From contig JADZCL010000419.1 in NCBI GenBank assembly GCA_020851615.1, positions 1 through 7,742 of the forward strand: a stretch of 7,742 nt of DNA. The letters run 5' to 3'. The DNA comes from Rubrivivax sp. (GTDB lineage: Bacteria > Pseudomonadota > Gammaproteobacteria > Burkholderiales > Burkholderiaceae_C). Below the pieces are notes generated by a model, which worked only from the letters and a program-made list of their open reading frames with translations, did no database searches and was not told the origin of the DNA. A program made the translations under genes and the position numbers. Below, one piece after another: positions 1 to 6,241 of the stretch (position 1 is its first letter; each line of letters begins with the position of its first letter).

Positions 1-965
1 ACCAGGGTGTTGTGGCTGTCGGTGACGATGGCGTCGCCGCGGCTGGCGTTGCCCTGTGCATCGTGCGCGGCGACCTGCCACACGGCCTCCCAGGCGCCGA
101 GATCGTTCCAGCCGGCGTCCAGCGGGACGACGCGGATGTCGATCCCGCTGCCCGGGCAATGCTCCATCACCGCGTAGTCGATCGACTCGGCGGGCACGGC
201 TTCGAAGGCGGCGGGGTCCGGGCGCACGAAGGCCGCGTCGGTGCTGCGTGCCGCATGGGCCGCGCGGCAGGCGGCGGCGATGTCGGGTCGAAAGCGCTCG
301 AGGGCAGCCAGCCAGGTCGAGGCGCGCAGCACGAACATGCCTGCGTTCCAGGCGTGATCGCCCGCGGCGACATAGCGCCGTGCGGTCTCGAGGTCGGGCT
401 TCTCGACGAAGCGCGCGACCATGGCCTCGCCGCCGTCGGTGGCGGGCTTGCTCTGGATGTAGCCGTAACCGGTCTCGGGCCGCTCGGGCACGACGCCCAG
501 GATGGCGATGGCGCCGGGGCTGCTGCCTTGCGCAGCTACACGCACGGCGCGCTGCATGGCCTGCGTGAAGGCCTGCGGGCGGGTGATGGTCTGGTCGGCC
601 GGGGTGACCACCAGCACCGGATCGGCGCCCCCCTCCTGCGCCTGCAGCGCCGCCAGGGTCAGCGCCGGTGCCGTGTTGCGGCCGGTGGGTTCGAGCAGCA
701 CGGCCGCGGGCTCGACGCCGATCGCACGCAGTTGGTCCAGGACGAGGAAGCGGTGCTCCTCGTTGCCGACGACGAGCGGCTGCTGCAGCGCCAGCGTGTC
801 GCTGGCCAGGTCCTGCAGGCGGGCCACGGCCTGCTGGAAGAGGCTGCGCGTGCCTTCGAGGACCAGGAACTGCTTGGGGTAGCCCGCGCGCGACAGCGGC
901 CACAGGCGTGTGCCGGATCCTCCCGCCATCACGACGGGCAGCACGGGGATCTTCGGTGGATTCAT
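1..965 (-). CDS. manC: Mannose-1-phosphate guanylyltransferase (GDP-mannose pyrophosphorylase), 3' part outside window
   Basis: This cytosolic enzyme makes GDP-mannose from mannose 1-phosphate and GTP, a precursor for exopolysaccharide or LPS sugars. The minus strand reads open for 321 full codons to the left edge. Family motifs appear in order: nucleotide-binding GGSGTRLWPLSR (15-26), YPKQFL (29-34), EPTGRNTAPA (92-101), TPADQ (121-125), ETGYGYI (164-170), FVEKPD (186-191), WNAGMF (206-211), DYAVMEH (263-269) and WNDLGAW (286-292). This covers nearly the whole nucleotidyltransferase domain. Whether a C-terminal mannose-6-phosphate isomerase (cupin) domain follows, as in the roughly 470-residue bifunctional AlgA/CpsB type, cannot be seen. 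The ATG (965-963) overlaps the galE stop as ATGA. No good ribosome binding site precedes it, so translation is probably coupled to galE. Position 269 is His where Lys is usual. The family is certain; the choice between manC, cpsB and algA as symbol is not. Confidence 0.93.
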   Translation of the reverse strand, partial: MNPPKIPVLPVVMAGGSGTRLWPLSRAGYPKQFLVLEGTRSLFQQAVARLQDLASDTLALQQPLVVGNEEHRFLVLDQLRAIGVEPAAVLLEPTGRNTAPALTLAALQAQEGGADPVLVVTPADQTITRPQAFTQAMQRAVRVAAQGSSPGAIAILGVVPERPETGYGYIQSKPATDGGEAMVARFVEKPDLETARRYVAAGDHAWNAGMFVLRASTWLAALERFRPDIAAACRAAHAARSTDAAFVRPDPAAFEAVPAESIDYAVMEHCPGSGIDIRVVPLDAGWNDLGAWEAVWQVAAHDAQGNASRGDAIVTDSHNTL

Positions 966-1984
966 GCGGGGGTGTCGAAGCCTTGGGGGTTCATCGATTG
1001 CCAGCGCCAGCTGTCGGCGCACATGCGGGCGAGATCGTGTTCGGCCCGCCAGCCAAGCAGCCGTGCGGCCAGCGAGGGGTCGGCATAGCAGGCGGCCACG
1101 TCACCGGGCCGGCGCGGCACGATGCGGTAGGGCACGGGGCGGCCGCTGGCCTGCGCGTAGGCCCGTACGACCTCGAGCACGCTGTGGCCCTGCCCGGTGC
1201 CCAGGTTCACCGTCAGCGACCCCGGCGCATCGAACAGCCGGCGCAGTGCCGCGACGTGGCCGGCGGCGAGGTCGCCCACGTGGATGTAGTCGCGCACGCC
1301 GGTCCCGTCGGGGGTCGGATAGTCGCTGCCGAAGACCGCGAGCTCGGTGCGCCGCCCGCTGGCCACCTGGGCCACGTAGGGCATCAGGTTGTTGGGTGTG
1401 CCGCGCGGATCCTCGCCTATGCGACCGCTCTCGTGTGCCCCCACCGGATTGAAGTAGCGCAGGCAGGCGGTCTGCCAGTGTGCATCGGCAGCGCCGAGGT
1501 CGCGCAGCAGCGTCTCGCCGATCAGCTTGGTCTGGCCGTAGGGGTTGGTGGCCGACAGCGGTGCATCCTCGGTGATCGGCAGGCGCTGTGGATCGCCGTA
1601 GACCGTGGCGCTGGAGCTGAAGACGAAGCGGCGCACGCCGTGTTCGCGCATCACCTGGCAGGTGGTGACGAGTGCGCCGATGTTGTTGCCGTAGTAGCCC
1701 AGCGGCTCCTGCGTCGATTCGCCGACCGCCTTGAGCGCCGCGAAGTGCACGACGGCGTCGATTCGCTGGCGTGCAAAGAGCGCCCGCAACGCCGCGGGGT
1801 TGCAGACGTCGGCCTGCTCGAAGATGACCTTGCGCGGGGCCAGTTCGTGCAGGCGCTCGAGCACGCGCGGTGAACTGTTGCGGAAGTCGTCGACGCCGAC
1901 GACATCGAACCCGGCCGCGTGCAAGGCCAGCCAGGTGTGCGAGCCGATGTAGCCGGCCGCGCCGGTGAGCAGGATGGTGGACAT
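962..1984 (-). CDS. galE: UDP-glucose 4-epimerase
   Basis: GalE interconverts UDP-glucose and UDP-galactose using tightly bound NAD in the cytosol, and supplies UDP-galactose for polysaccharide synthesis. The 340-residue product matches the family's usual length (E. coli GalE has 338). It is an extended short-chain dehydrogenase: Rossmann glycine motif GAAGYIGSH (8-16), FAALKAVGES (81-90), SSSATVYG (123-130) with the catalytic Ser/Thr region, catalytic Tyr149-x3-Lys153 in NPYGQTK, RYFNPVGAH (176-184), and the typical C-terminal NPQGFD. The ATG at 1984-1982 gives the standard N-terminus (STILLTGAAGYIGSH) with no room for a better one. The Shine-Dalgarno match upstream is weak. The next gene overlaps its stop by four bases, so the two form one transcription unit. 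The promoter must lie in the 1985-2140 spacer, but no convincing box is visible on this strand. Confidence 0.97.
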   Translation of the reverse strand: MSTILLTGAAGYIGSHTWLALHAAGFDVVGVDDFRNSSPRVLERLHELAPRKVIFEQADVCNPAALRALFARQRIDAVVHFAALKAVGESTQEPLGYYGNNIGALVTTCQVMREHGVRRFVFSSSATVYGDPQRLPITEDAPLSATNPYGQTKLIGETLLRDLGAADAHWQTACLRYFNPVGAHESGRIGEDPRGTPNNLMPYVAQVASGRRTELAVFGSDYPTPDGTGVRDYIHVGDLAAGHVAALRRLFDAPGSLTVNLGTGQGHSVLEVVRAYAQASGRPVPYRIVPRRPGDVAACYADPSLAARLLGWRAEHDLARMCADSWRWQSMNPQGFDTPA

Positions 1985-2004
1985 GCCGACGGGCCAGAGG
2001 GGAT

Positions 2005-2070
2005 CTGCTCCGGACCTGCTCCGGACGGGGTCAGGGCCGGGTCAGGGCCGGGTTGGACTTGGTTGGACCG
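2005..2070. repeat. Stack of 10-11 base tandem duplications in the galE/ubiJ spacer
   Basis: Three different short units lie side by side, each in two copies. CTGCTCCGGAC is at 2005-2015 and exactly again at 2016-2026. GGGTCAGGGCC is at 2028-2038 and exactly again at 2039-2049. GGTTGGAC recurs at 2051-2058 and 2061-2068, ten bases apart. The block therefore keeps close to an 11-base period over about 66 bases, with a single extra G at 2027. It sits 21-86 bases upstream of the galE ATG, within its probable leader or promoter, and about 70 bases upstream of the ubiJ start. It could be a set of phased protein-binding sites or the result of replication slippage. No function is known to me. Confidence 0.8.
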
Positions 2071-2128
2071 GGTCCGCGAAGCTCGCGATTCTGGCCCGGC
2101 CGCGGGCGTCCCGCGCTGTACGGCTGCC

Positions 2129-2134
2129 TACAAT
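2129..2134 (+). promoter_or_regulatory. Probable -10 box of ubiJ-ubiB
   Basis: TACAAT matches the sigma-70 -10 consensus at five of six bases and is a rare AT-rich spot in this spacer. No good -35 hexamer is seen 16-18 bases upstream. Transcription from it would start around 2140-2142, on or next to the ubiJ ATG at 2141, implying a leaderless or nearly leaderless message. Confidence 0.6.
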
Positions 2135-2140
2135 CGTGTG

Positions 2141-2674
2141 ATGCTGCATGACCTGCACCGGATGCTGGCGCCCCCTGTGATGGAGCGCGTGACCCTGCTG
2201 CTCAATCACGTGCTCGGCAGCGAGAGCGTGGCCATGCAGCGCCTGCTGCCGCACGCCGGCAAGACGCTGCAGATCGAGGCCAGCGGCTGGCCGACGCTGC
2301 TGCCGCCCCTGTTGCCGCTGGCCTGGCGCATCACGCCGGCCGGACTGCTCGAGTGGTGCGGCGCGGACGTGCCGGGGCATGCCGAGCTGTCCCTGCGCGT
2401 GAACGCAGCCAACCCGCTGCGCCTGGCGCTGGACCTGGCGGGCGGACAAAGACCCGAGGTCGAGATCACCGGAGACGCGGCGTTTGCGTCCGAGGTCGAC
2501 TGGCTGATGCAGAACCTGCGCTGGGATCTGGCTGCCGATCTGGAGCGCGTGCTGCCCTTGCCGCTGGCTGCAGCGCTGGTGCGCGCGGGCTCGGCGCTGG
2601 CGCAGGCGGTCGCGGCCGCCCGGCAGGGGCTGGGTTCCTGGCGTGAGCGCTGGCCGGGCCGCCCGGGCGCGTGA
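2141..2674 (+). CDS. ubiJ: Ubiquinone biosynthesis accessory factor UbiJ (SCP2-like lipid-binding protein)
   Basis: UbiJ is a non-catalytic member of the soluble Ubi complex; it binds polyprenylated ubiquinone intermediates through an SCP2 fold and is needed for aerobic ubiquinone synthesis. The 177-residue product has an N-terminal helix (LNHVL, 21-25), an SCP2-like region at about 15-115 ending in [16 protein letters not shown] (107-122), then a helical, Ala/Leu/Arg-rich C-terminus that fits the family's coiled coil. The frame is open from 1919, but the residues before 2141 are low-quality spacer translation, and the M-L-H start at 2141 resembles homologues. Alternative ATGs at 2162 and 2180 also lack a ribosome binding site. 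The stop touches the start of ubiB, a strong contextual support for the call. In E. coli the order is ubiE-ubiJ-ubiB; ubiE is not next door here. The primary sequence of UbiJ is poorly conserved, so synteny carries part of this assignment. Confidence 0.87.
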   Translation: MLHDLHRMLAPPVMERVTLLLNHVLGSESVAMQRLLPHAGKTLQIEASGWPTLLPPLLPLAWRITPAGLLEWCGADVPGHAELSLRVNAANPLRLALDLAGGQRPEVEITGDAAFASEVDWLMQNLRWDLAADLERVLPLPLAAALVRAGSALAQAVAAARQGLGSWRERWPGRPGA

Positions 2675-4227
2675 TGCGGCAGTTCCTGCGCCTGGGCTTC
2701 ATCGTCTTCATCGTCCTGCGCTACGGGCTCGACGAGCTCGCGCTCTCGCCCTTCCGCCAGCGCTCGGTGCGCCTGCTGGTGCGCCTGCTCACCGTCGGCC
2801 GCCGCCTGCACGAGCCGCGCGGGGTGCGGCTGCGGCTGGCATTGGAGCGACTGGGACCCATCTTCGTCAAGTTCGGGCAGGTGCTCTCGACCCGGCGCGA
2901 CCTGCTGCCGCCGGACGTCTCGGACGAGCTGGCCCGGCTGCAGGACCGCGTGCCGCCGTTCCCGGCGGCCACGGCCCGGGCGCTGGTGGAGAAGGCCTTC
3001 GGCCGGCCGGTCGATGCGGTCTTCTCCCGCTTCGAGGACGAGCCGGTGGCCAGCGCCTCCATCGCGCAAGTGCATTTTGCGCTGCTGCAGGACGGGCGCG
3101 AGGTGGCGGTGAAGGTGCTGCGCCCGGGCATGCTGGCGGTGATCGAAGACGACCTGGCGCTGCTGCACCGCCTGGCGCGCTGGGTCGAGAGGCTCTCGGC
3201 CGATGGCAAGCGGCTGCGCCCGCGCGAGGTCGTGGCCGAGTTCGATGCCTACCTGCACGATGAGCTCGACCTGGTGCGCGAGGCCGCCAATGCGGCGCAG
3301 CTGCGGCGCAACATGCAGGGCCTGAACCTGGTACTGGTGCCCGAGATGGTGTGGGACCTGTGCACGCCCACGGTGCTGGTGATGCAGCGCATGAGCGGCG
3401 TGCCGATCAACCAGGCGCAGCGGCTGCGCGATGCGGGCGTGGACTTCAAGAAGCTGGCGCGTGACGGCGTGACGATCTTCTTCACGCAGGTCTTCCGCGA
3501 CGGCTTCTTCCACGCCGACATGCACCCGGGCAACATCCAGGTCAGCCTGGAGCCGGCGACCTTCGGGCGCTACATCGCGCTGGACTTCGGCATCATCGGC
3601 ACGCTGACCGAGGTCGACAAGGACTACCTGGCGCAGAACTTCATCGCCTTCTTCCGCCGCGACTACAAGCGCGTGGCCGAGCTGCACGTCGAGAGCGGCT
3701 GGGTGCCGCCGTCCACCCGCATCGACGCGCTCGAGGGCGCGATCCGCGCGGTCTGCGAGCCGCATTTCGACCGGCCGCTGAAGGACATCTCGCTCGGGCA
3801 GGTGCTGCTGCGCCTGTTCCAGACCTCGCGCCGCTTCAACGTGCACATCCAGCCCCAGCTCGTGCTGTTGCAGAAGACGCTGCTCAACATAGAGGGCCTC
3901 GGGCGCGAACTGGACCCCGACCTGGACCTGTGGACCACGGCCAAGCCCTTCCTGGAGCGCTGGATGGACGAGCAGGTCGGCTGGCGCGGGCTGCTGCAGC
4001 GGCTGGAGAAGCAGGCGCCGCACTATGCGCACCTGCTGCCGGAGCTGCCGCGCCTGCTGCACCAGCGGCTGCAGGGTGCGGGCGCCGGCGGCGAGCACCT
4101 GCTGCTGCGCGCCGTGCTGCAGCAGCAGCGGCGCAACCACCGGCTGCTGCAGGCGCTGGTGTTCGGGGCCCTGGGCTTCCTCGCCGGCGTGGTGGTGACG
4201 CAACTGCTGCTGCACTGGCACCCCTGA
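2674..4227 (+). CDS. ubiB: Ubiquinone biosynthesis kinase-like ATPase UbiB (ABC1/ADCK/UbiB family)
   Basis: UbiB is a membrane-anchored atypical kinase-like ATPase required for ubiquinone synthesis, thought to help extract or present lipid intermediates rather than to phosphorylate proteins. The 517-residue product has the family signature KxGQ as KFGQ (66-69), the Ala-rich nucleotide loop ASASIAQ (126-132), ATP-site Lys147 in VAVKVLRPG, the ExD motif Glu197/Asp199, catalytic loop HADMHPGN (280-287), and metal-binding DFG (304-306). A hydrophobic C-terminal segment (about 492-512) is the likely membrane anchor. E. coli UbiB is 546 residues, so length is near normal and no key residue is missing. 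The start is ATG 2674, overlapping the ubiJ stop by one base (TGATG); an in-frame GTG at 2671 would add one residue and overlap by four. No Shine-Dalgarno is visible, so translation is probably coupled to ubiJ. Confidence 0.96.
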   Translation: MRQFLRLGFIVFIVLRYGLDELALSPFRQRSVRLLVRLLTVGRRLHEPRGVRLRLALERLGPIFVKFGQVLSTRRDLLPPDVSDELARLQDRVPPFPAATARALVEKAFGRPVDAVFSRFEDEPVASASIAQVHFALLQDGREVAVKVLRPGMLAVIEDDLALLHRLARWVERLSADGKRLRPREVVAEFDAYLHDELDLVREAANAAQLRRNMQGLNLVLVPEMVWDLCTPTVLVMQRMSGVPINQAQRLRDAGVDFKKLARDGVTIFFTQVFRDGFFHADMHPGNIQVSLEPATFGRYIALDFGIIGTLTEVDKDYLAQNFIAFFRRDYKRVAELHVESGWVPPSTRIDALEGAIRAVCEPHFDRPLKDISLGQVLLRLFQTSRRFNVHIQPQLVLLQKTLLNIEGLGRELDPDLDLWTTAKPFLERWMDEQVGWRGLLQRLEKQAPHYAHLLPELPRLLHQRLQGAGAGGEHLLLRAVLQQQRRNHRLLQALVFGALGFLAGVVVTQLLLHWHP

Positions 4228-4267
4228 ATCCCGGGGCCGCGTGGAGCTTGCCCCGCGTCATCCTGCG

Positions 4268-4273
4268 GATAAT
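4268..4273 (+). promoter_or_regulatory. Probable -10 box of the symporter gene
   Basis: GATAAT matches the -10 consensus at five of six bases in the 84-base spacer after ubiB. The predicted start is near 4280, leaving a leader of about 30 bases that contains the ribosome binding site. The -35 side is weak: TTGCCC at 4248 is only 14 bases away. The box suggests the symporter can be transcribed separately from ubiJ-ubiB. Confidence 0.5.
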
Positions 4274-4311
4274 CGCGCCCGCCCCGATTCCATCAAGCGG
4301 AGTCCCACGCC

Positions 4312-5766
4312 GTGCTGATCACCCTCGTCATCCTCTACCTGCTGGGTACGCTGGCCCTGGGCGTCTGGGCCGGCACGCGCATCAAGAACACGACCGATTT
4401 CGCGATCGCCGGCCGCAGCCTGCCGCTGGTGATGGTGGTGACGACGACCTTTGCGACCTGGTTCGGTGCCGAGACGGTGATGGGCGTGCCCGCGCGCTTC
4501 ATCCAGGGCGGCCTGCACGACATCGTCGAGGACCCCTTCGGTGCGGGCACCTGCCTGGTGCTGGTGGGGGTCTTCTTCGCGGCGCGGCTGTACAAGCTCA
4601 ACCTGCTGACCATCGGCGACTACTACCGCCACCGCTACGGCCGGGGCATCGAGGTCTTCTGCTCGGTGGCGATCATCCTCAGCTACCTGGGCTGGGTGGC
4701 GGCGCAGATCACTGCGCTCGGGCTGGTGTTCTCGGTCCTCACCGACGGCGCGATGTCCGAGACCATGGGCATGATCGTGGGCACGCTGGCGGTGTTGATC
4801 TACGTCGTGATCGGCGGTTTTCTCGCGGTGGCGTGGACCGACTTCATCCAGATGATCGTGCTGGTCGTGGGCATGAGCCTGATCGCCGTCTTCGCGGCCG
4901 ACCTGGCCGGCGGCAGCGACAAGGTCGTCGCCATGGCGACGAGCCAGGACCTGTTCCGCTTCCTGCCCCCGCCGACCCTCAAGGACGTCGTCTTCTTCAT
5001 CGGTGCGGGGGTGACGATGATGCTGGGCAGCATCCCGCAGCAGGACATCTACCAGCGCGTGATGTCCGCGCGCGATGCCCGCACGGCCAGCCGCGGCGCC
5101 ACGATCGGCGGTCTGGCCTACATCCTGTTCGCCTTCGTGCCCATGTTCGTCGTCGCCAGCGCCGTCGTCGTGATGGGCGAGCAGGCGATGACTCTCGCCA
5201 AGGACGACTACCAACGCCTGCTGCCGACCTTCGTGATGACCAAGATGCCGATGGTGATGCAGATCCTCTTCTTCGGGGCGTTGCTGTCGGCGATCAAGAG
5301 CACCTCCTCGGCCACGCTGCTGGCGCCCTCGACCAGTTTCGTCGAGAACATCCTGAAGAACCTGCGCCCACGCATGAGCGACCGCCAGCAGTTGCTGGCC
5401 ATGCGCTGGACCATCGTCGCCTTCGCGGCCATCGTGCTGGCCTATGCGATCGCGATGCGCGGGACCTCGATCTACGAACTGGTCTCCGAGGCCTACCAGG
5501 TGACGTTGGTGGGTGCCTTCGTGCCGCTGGTGATGGGCCTGTACTGGAAGCGCGCCACGACGCAGGGGGCCATCGCCTCGGTGGTGCTGGGCATCGCGGT
5601 GTGGGTGCTCTTCTTCCCGCAGCTCACGTCGCTGGGCGAACACTTTCCCGGCCAGCTTGCGGGCCTGCTCGCAGCCTTCGTCGGCATGCTGGGGGGCTCA
5701 CTGCTGCCGCAGGTGCTGCGCAACCGGCAGGACCGCGATCACCCCGTCAAGGGCCTGAACGCCTGA
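4312..5766 (+). CDS. Sodium:solute symporter (SSS family), substrate unknown
   Basis: This inner-membrane transporter of the SSS family (PutP/PanF/SGLT group, LeuT fold) should use a sodium gradient to import a small solute. The 484-residue product is almost wholly hydrophobic, with about 13 membrane segments, starting at residue 2 without a signal peptide. Family marks are FATWFGAE (47-54) in core helix 1, IGGF/TDFIQM (167-181), the conserved loop IPQQDIYQRVMSARD (241-255), and the core helix 8 stretch SAIKSTSSATLLAPST (326-341). By alignment to vSGLT and PutP, Ala327, Ser330 and Thr331 are the Na2 ligands; Lys329 between them is odd. The start is GTG 4312, with GGAG at 4299-4302 nine bases upstream. 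It has its own -10 box and a hairpin after its stop, so it looks like a single-gene unit set between two conserved blocks. Proline, pantothenate, monocarboxylate or another solute cannot be distinguished. Confidence 0.92.
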   Translation: MLITLVILYLLGTLALGVWAGTRIKNTTDFAIAGRSLPLVMVVTTTFATWFGAETVMGVPARFIQGGLHDIVEDPFGAGTCLVLVGVFFAARLYKLNLLTIGDYYRHRYGRGIEVFCSVAIILSYLGWVAAQITALGLVFSVLTDGAMSETMGMIVGTLAVLIYVVIGGFLAVAWTDFIQMIVLVVGMSLIAVFAADLAGGSDKVVAMATSQDLFRFLPPPTLKDVVFFIGAGVTMMLGSIPQQDIYQRVMSARDARTASRGATIGGLAYILFAFVPMFVVASAVVVMGEQAMTLAKDDYQRLLPTFVMTKMPMVMQILFFGALLSAIKSTSSATLLAPSTSFVENILKNLRPRMSDRQQLLAMRWTIVAFAAIVLAYAIAMRGTSIYELVSEAYQVTLVGAFVPLVMGLYWKRATTQGAIASVVLGIAVWVLFFPQLTSLGEHFPGQLAGLLAAFVGMLGGSLLPQVLRNRQDRDHPVKGLNA

Positions 5767-5773
5767 AGCCGCC

Positions 5774-5793
5774 AGCGCCGAGGTTGCGGCGCT
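5774..5793 (+). terminator. Hairpin after the symporter gene, possible terminator
   Basis: AGCGCCG (5774-5780) and CGGCGCT (5787-5793) form a perfect 7-base-pair GC-rich stem with a 6-base loop, starting 8 bases after the symporter stop and ending before the next promoter. The bases that follow contain only scattered T (CGTTCTCC), so intrinsic termination would be weak. Confidence 0.5.
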
Positions 5794-5811
5794 CGTTCTC
5801 CGCCGCGTCCC

Positions 5812-5817
5812 TATAAT
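5812..5817 (+). promoter_or_regulatory. Probable -10 box of the FmdB-DUF502-aspS unit
   Basis: A perfect TATAAT lies 26 bases before the FmdB-like ATG and just after the symporter's hairpin. Transcription would start near 5824, giving a leader of about 20 bases holding GGAAG (5832-5836). No good -35 stands at the usual distance; TTGCGG at 5784-5789 is 22 bases away. Confidence 0.65.
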
Positions 5818-5843
5818 TGCGAGTTTTGCCTGGAAGCTTGGCC

Positions 5844-6218
5844 ATGCCGATCTACGCCTACCGCTGTGGCGCCTGCGGGCACGCGAAGGACGTGCTGCAG
5901 AAGCTGTCCGACCCCGTGCTCACGACCTGCCCGGCCTGTGGCGCCGAGGCCTTCACGAAGCAGGTCACCGCTGCGGGTTTCCAGCTCAAGGGCTCGGGCT
6001 GGTACGTGACCGACTTCCGCGGCGGCACAAGCGGCGCGCCGGCGCAGGCCGACGACGCCAAGTCCGAGAAGGCCGACCCGTCCGCGAAGGCCGACAAGCC
6101 CGCCGATGGTGCGGCAGCTCCTGCCGGCAGTACGGGCGCCACGGCCCCCACGGCAGCCCCGGCCCCGGCCACACCTGCTGCGCCAGCCCCCGCGGCACCG
6201 GGCAGCGGGGGCGGCTGA
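5844..6218 (+). CDS. FmdB-like zinc ribbon protein with Ala/Pro-rich tail
   Basis: This is a small protein of the FmdB/CxxC_CxxC_SSSS regulatory-protein family; the actual role is unknown, although the founding member was linked to amidase gene regulation in Methylophilus. The 124-residue product opens with the family's MPIYAYRC and has two knuckles, Cys8-x2-Cys11 and Cys29-x2-Cys32, which should bind one zinc, followed by FQLKGSGWYVTDFRGG (46-61), where the conserved domain ends. Residues 64-124 are low-complexity Ala/Pro/Lys/Asp sequence, likely disordered. The ATG at 5844 is chosen over an upstream in-frame TTG at 5817 because of the family N-terminus and GGAAG seven bases before it. It leads a unit with the DUF502 gene 23 bases on and aspS after that. 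Confidence 0.9.
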   Translation: MPIYAYRCGACGHAKDVLQKLSDPVLTTCPACGAEAFTKQVTAAGFQLKGSGWYVTDFRGGTSGAPAQADDAKSEKADPSAKADKPADGAAAPAGSTGATAPTAAPAPATPAAPAPAAPGSGGG

Positions 6219-6241
6219 GCCACGGTGCCGGCAGGACTGCC

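Noticed and set aside
668..1873. Plus-strand open frame (about 401 codons) opposite galE and manC
   Set aside because: Two well-conserved genes on the minus strand explain the region. The frame's composition is that of an antisense shadow.
1919..2140. N-terminal extension of ubiJ by 74 codons
   Set aside because: The frame is open, but it reads through the galE start, the repeat block and the -10 box, and does not look like protein. The 2141 start fits the family.
4099..4128. Perfect 10-base inverted repeat (CTG and CAG runs) inside ubiB
   Set aside because: It arises from neighbouring Leu-Leu-Leu and Gln-Gln-Gln codons in a helical region, so it needs no regulatory explanation.
2206..4221. 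Very long open frame (about 671 codons) antisense to ubiB
   Set aside because: It is the mirror frame of a GC-rich gene. Its product is a Gln/His/Arg/Ala-rich string without domain character, while the plus strand carries all UbiB motifs.
4232..4255. Inverted repeat CGGGGC/GCCCCG after ubiB as a terminator
   Set aside because: The stem is only 6 pairs with a 12-base loop and no T-run, and it overlaps the likely symporter promoter.
4258..5643. Long minus-strand open frame (about 461 codons) antisense to the symporter
   Set aside because: Its product is dominated by His, Asp, Arg and Gln, as expected from reading hydrophobic codons backwards. There is no start context and no recognisable family.
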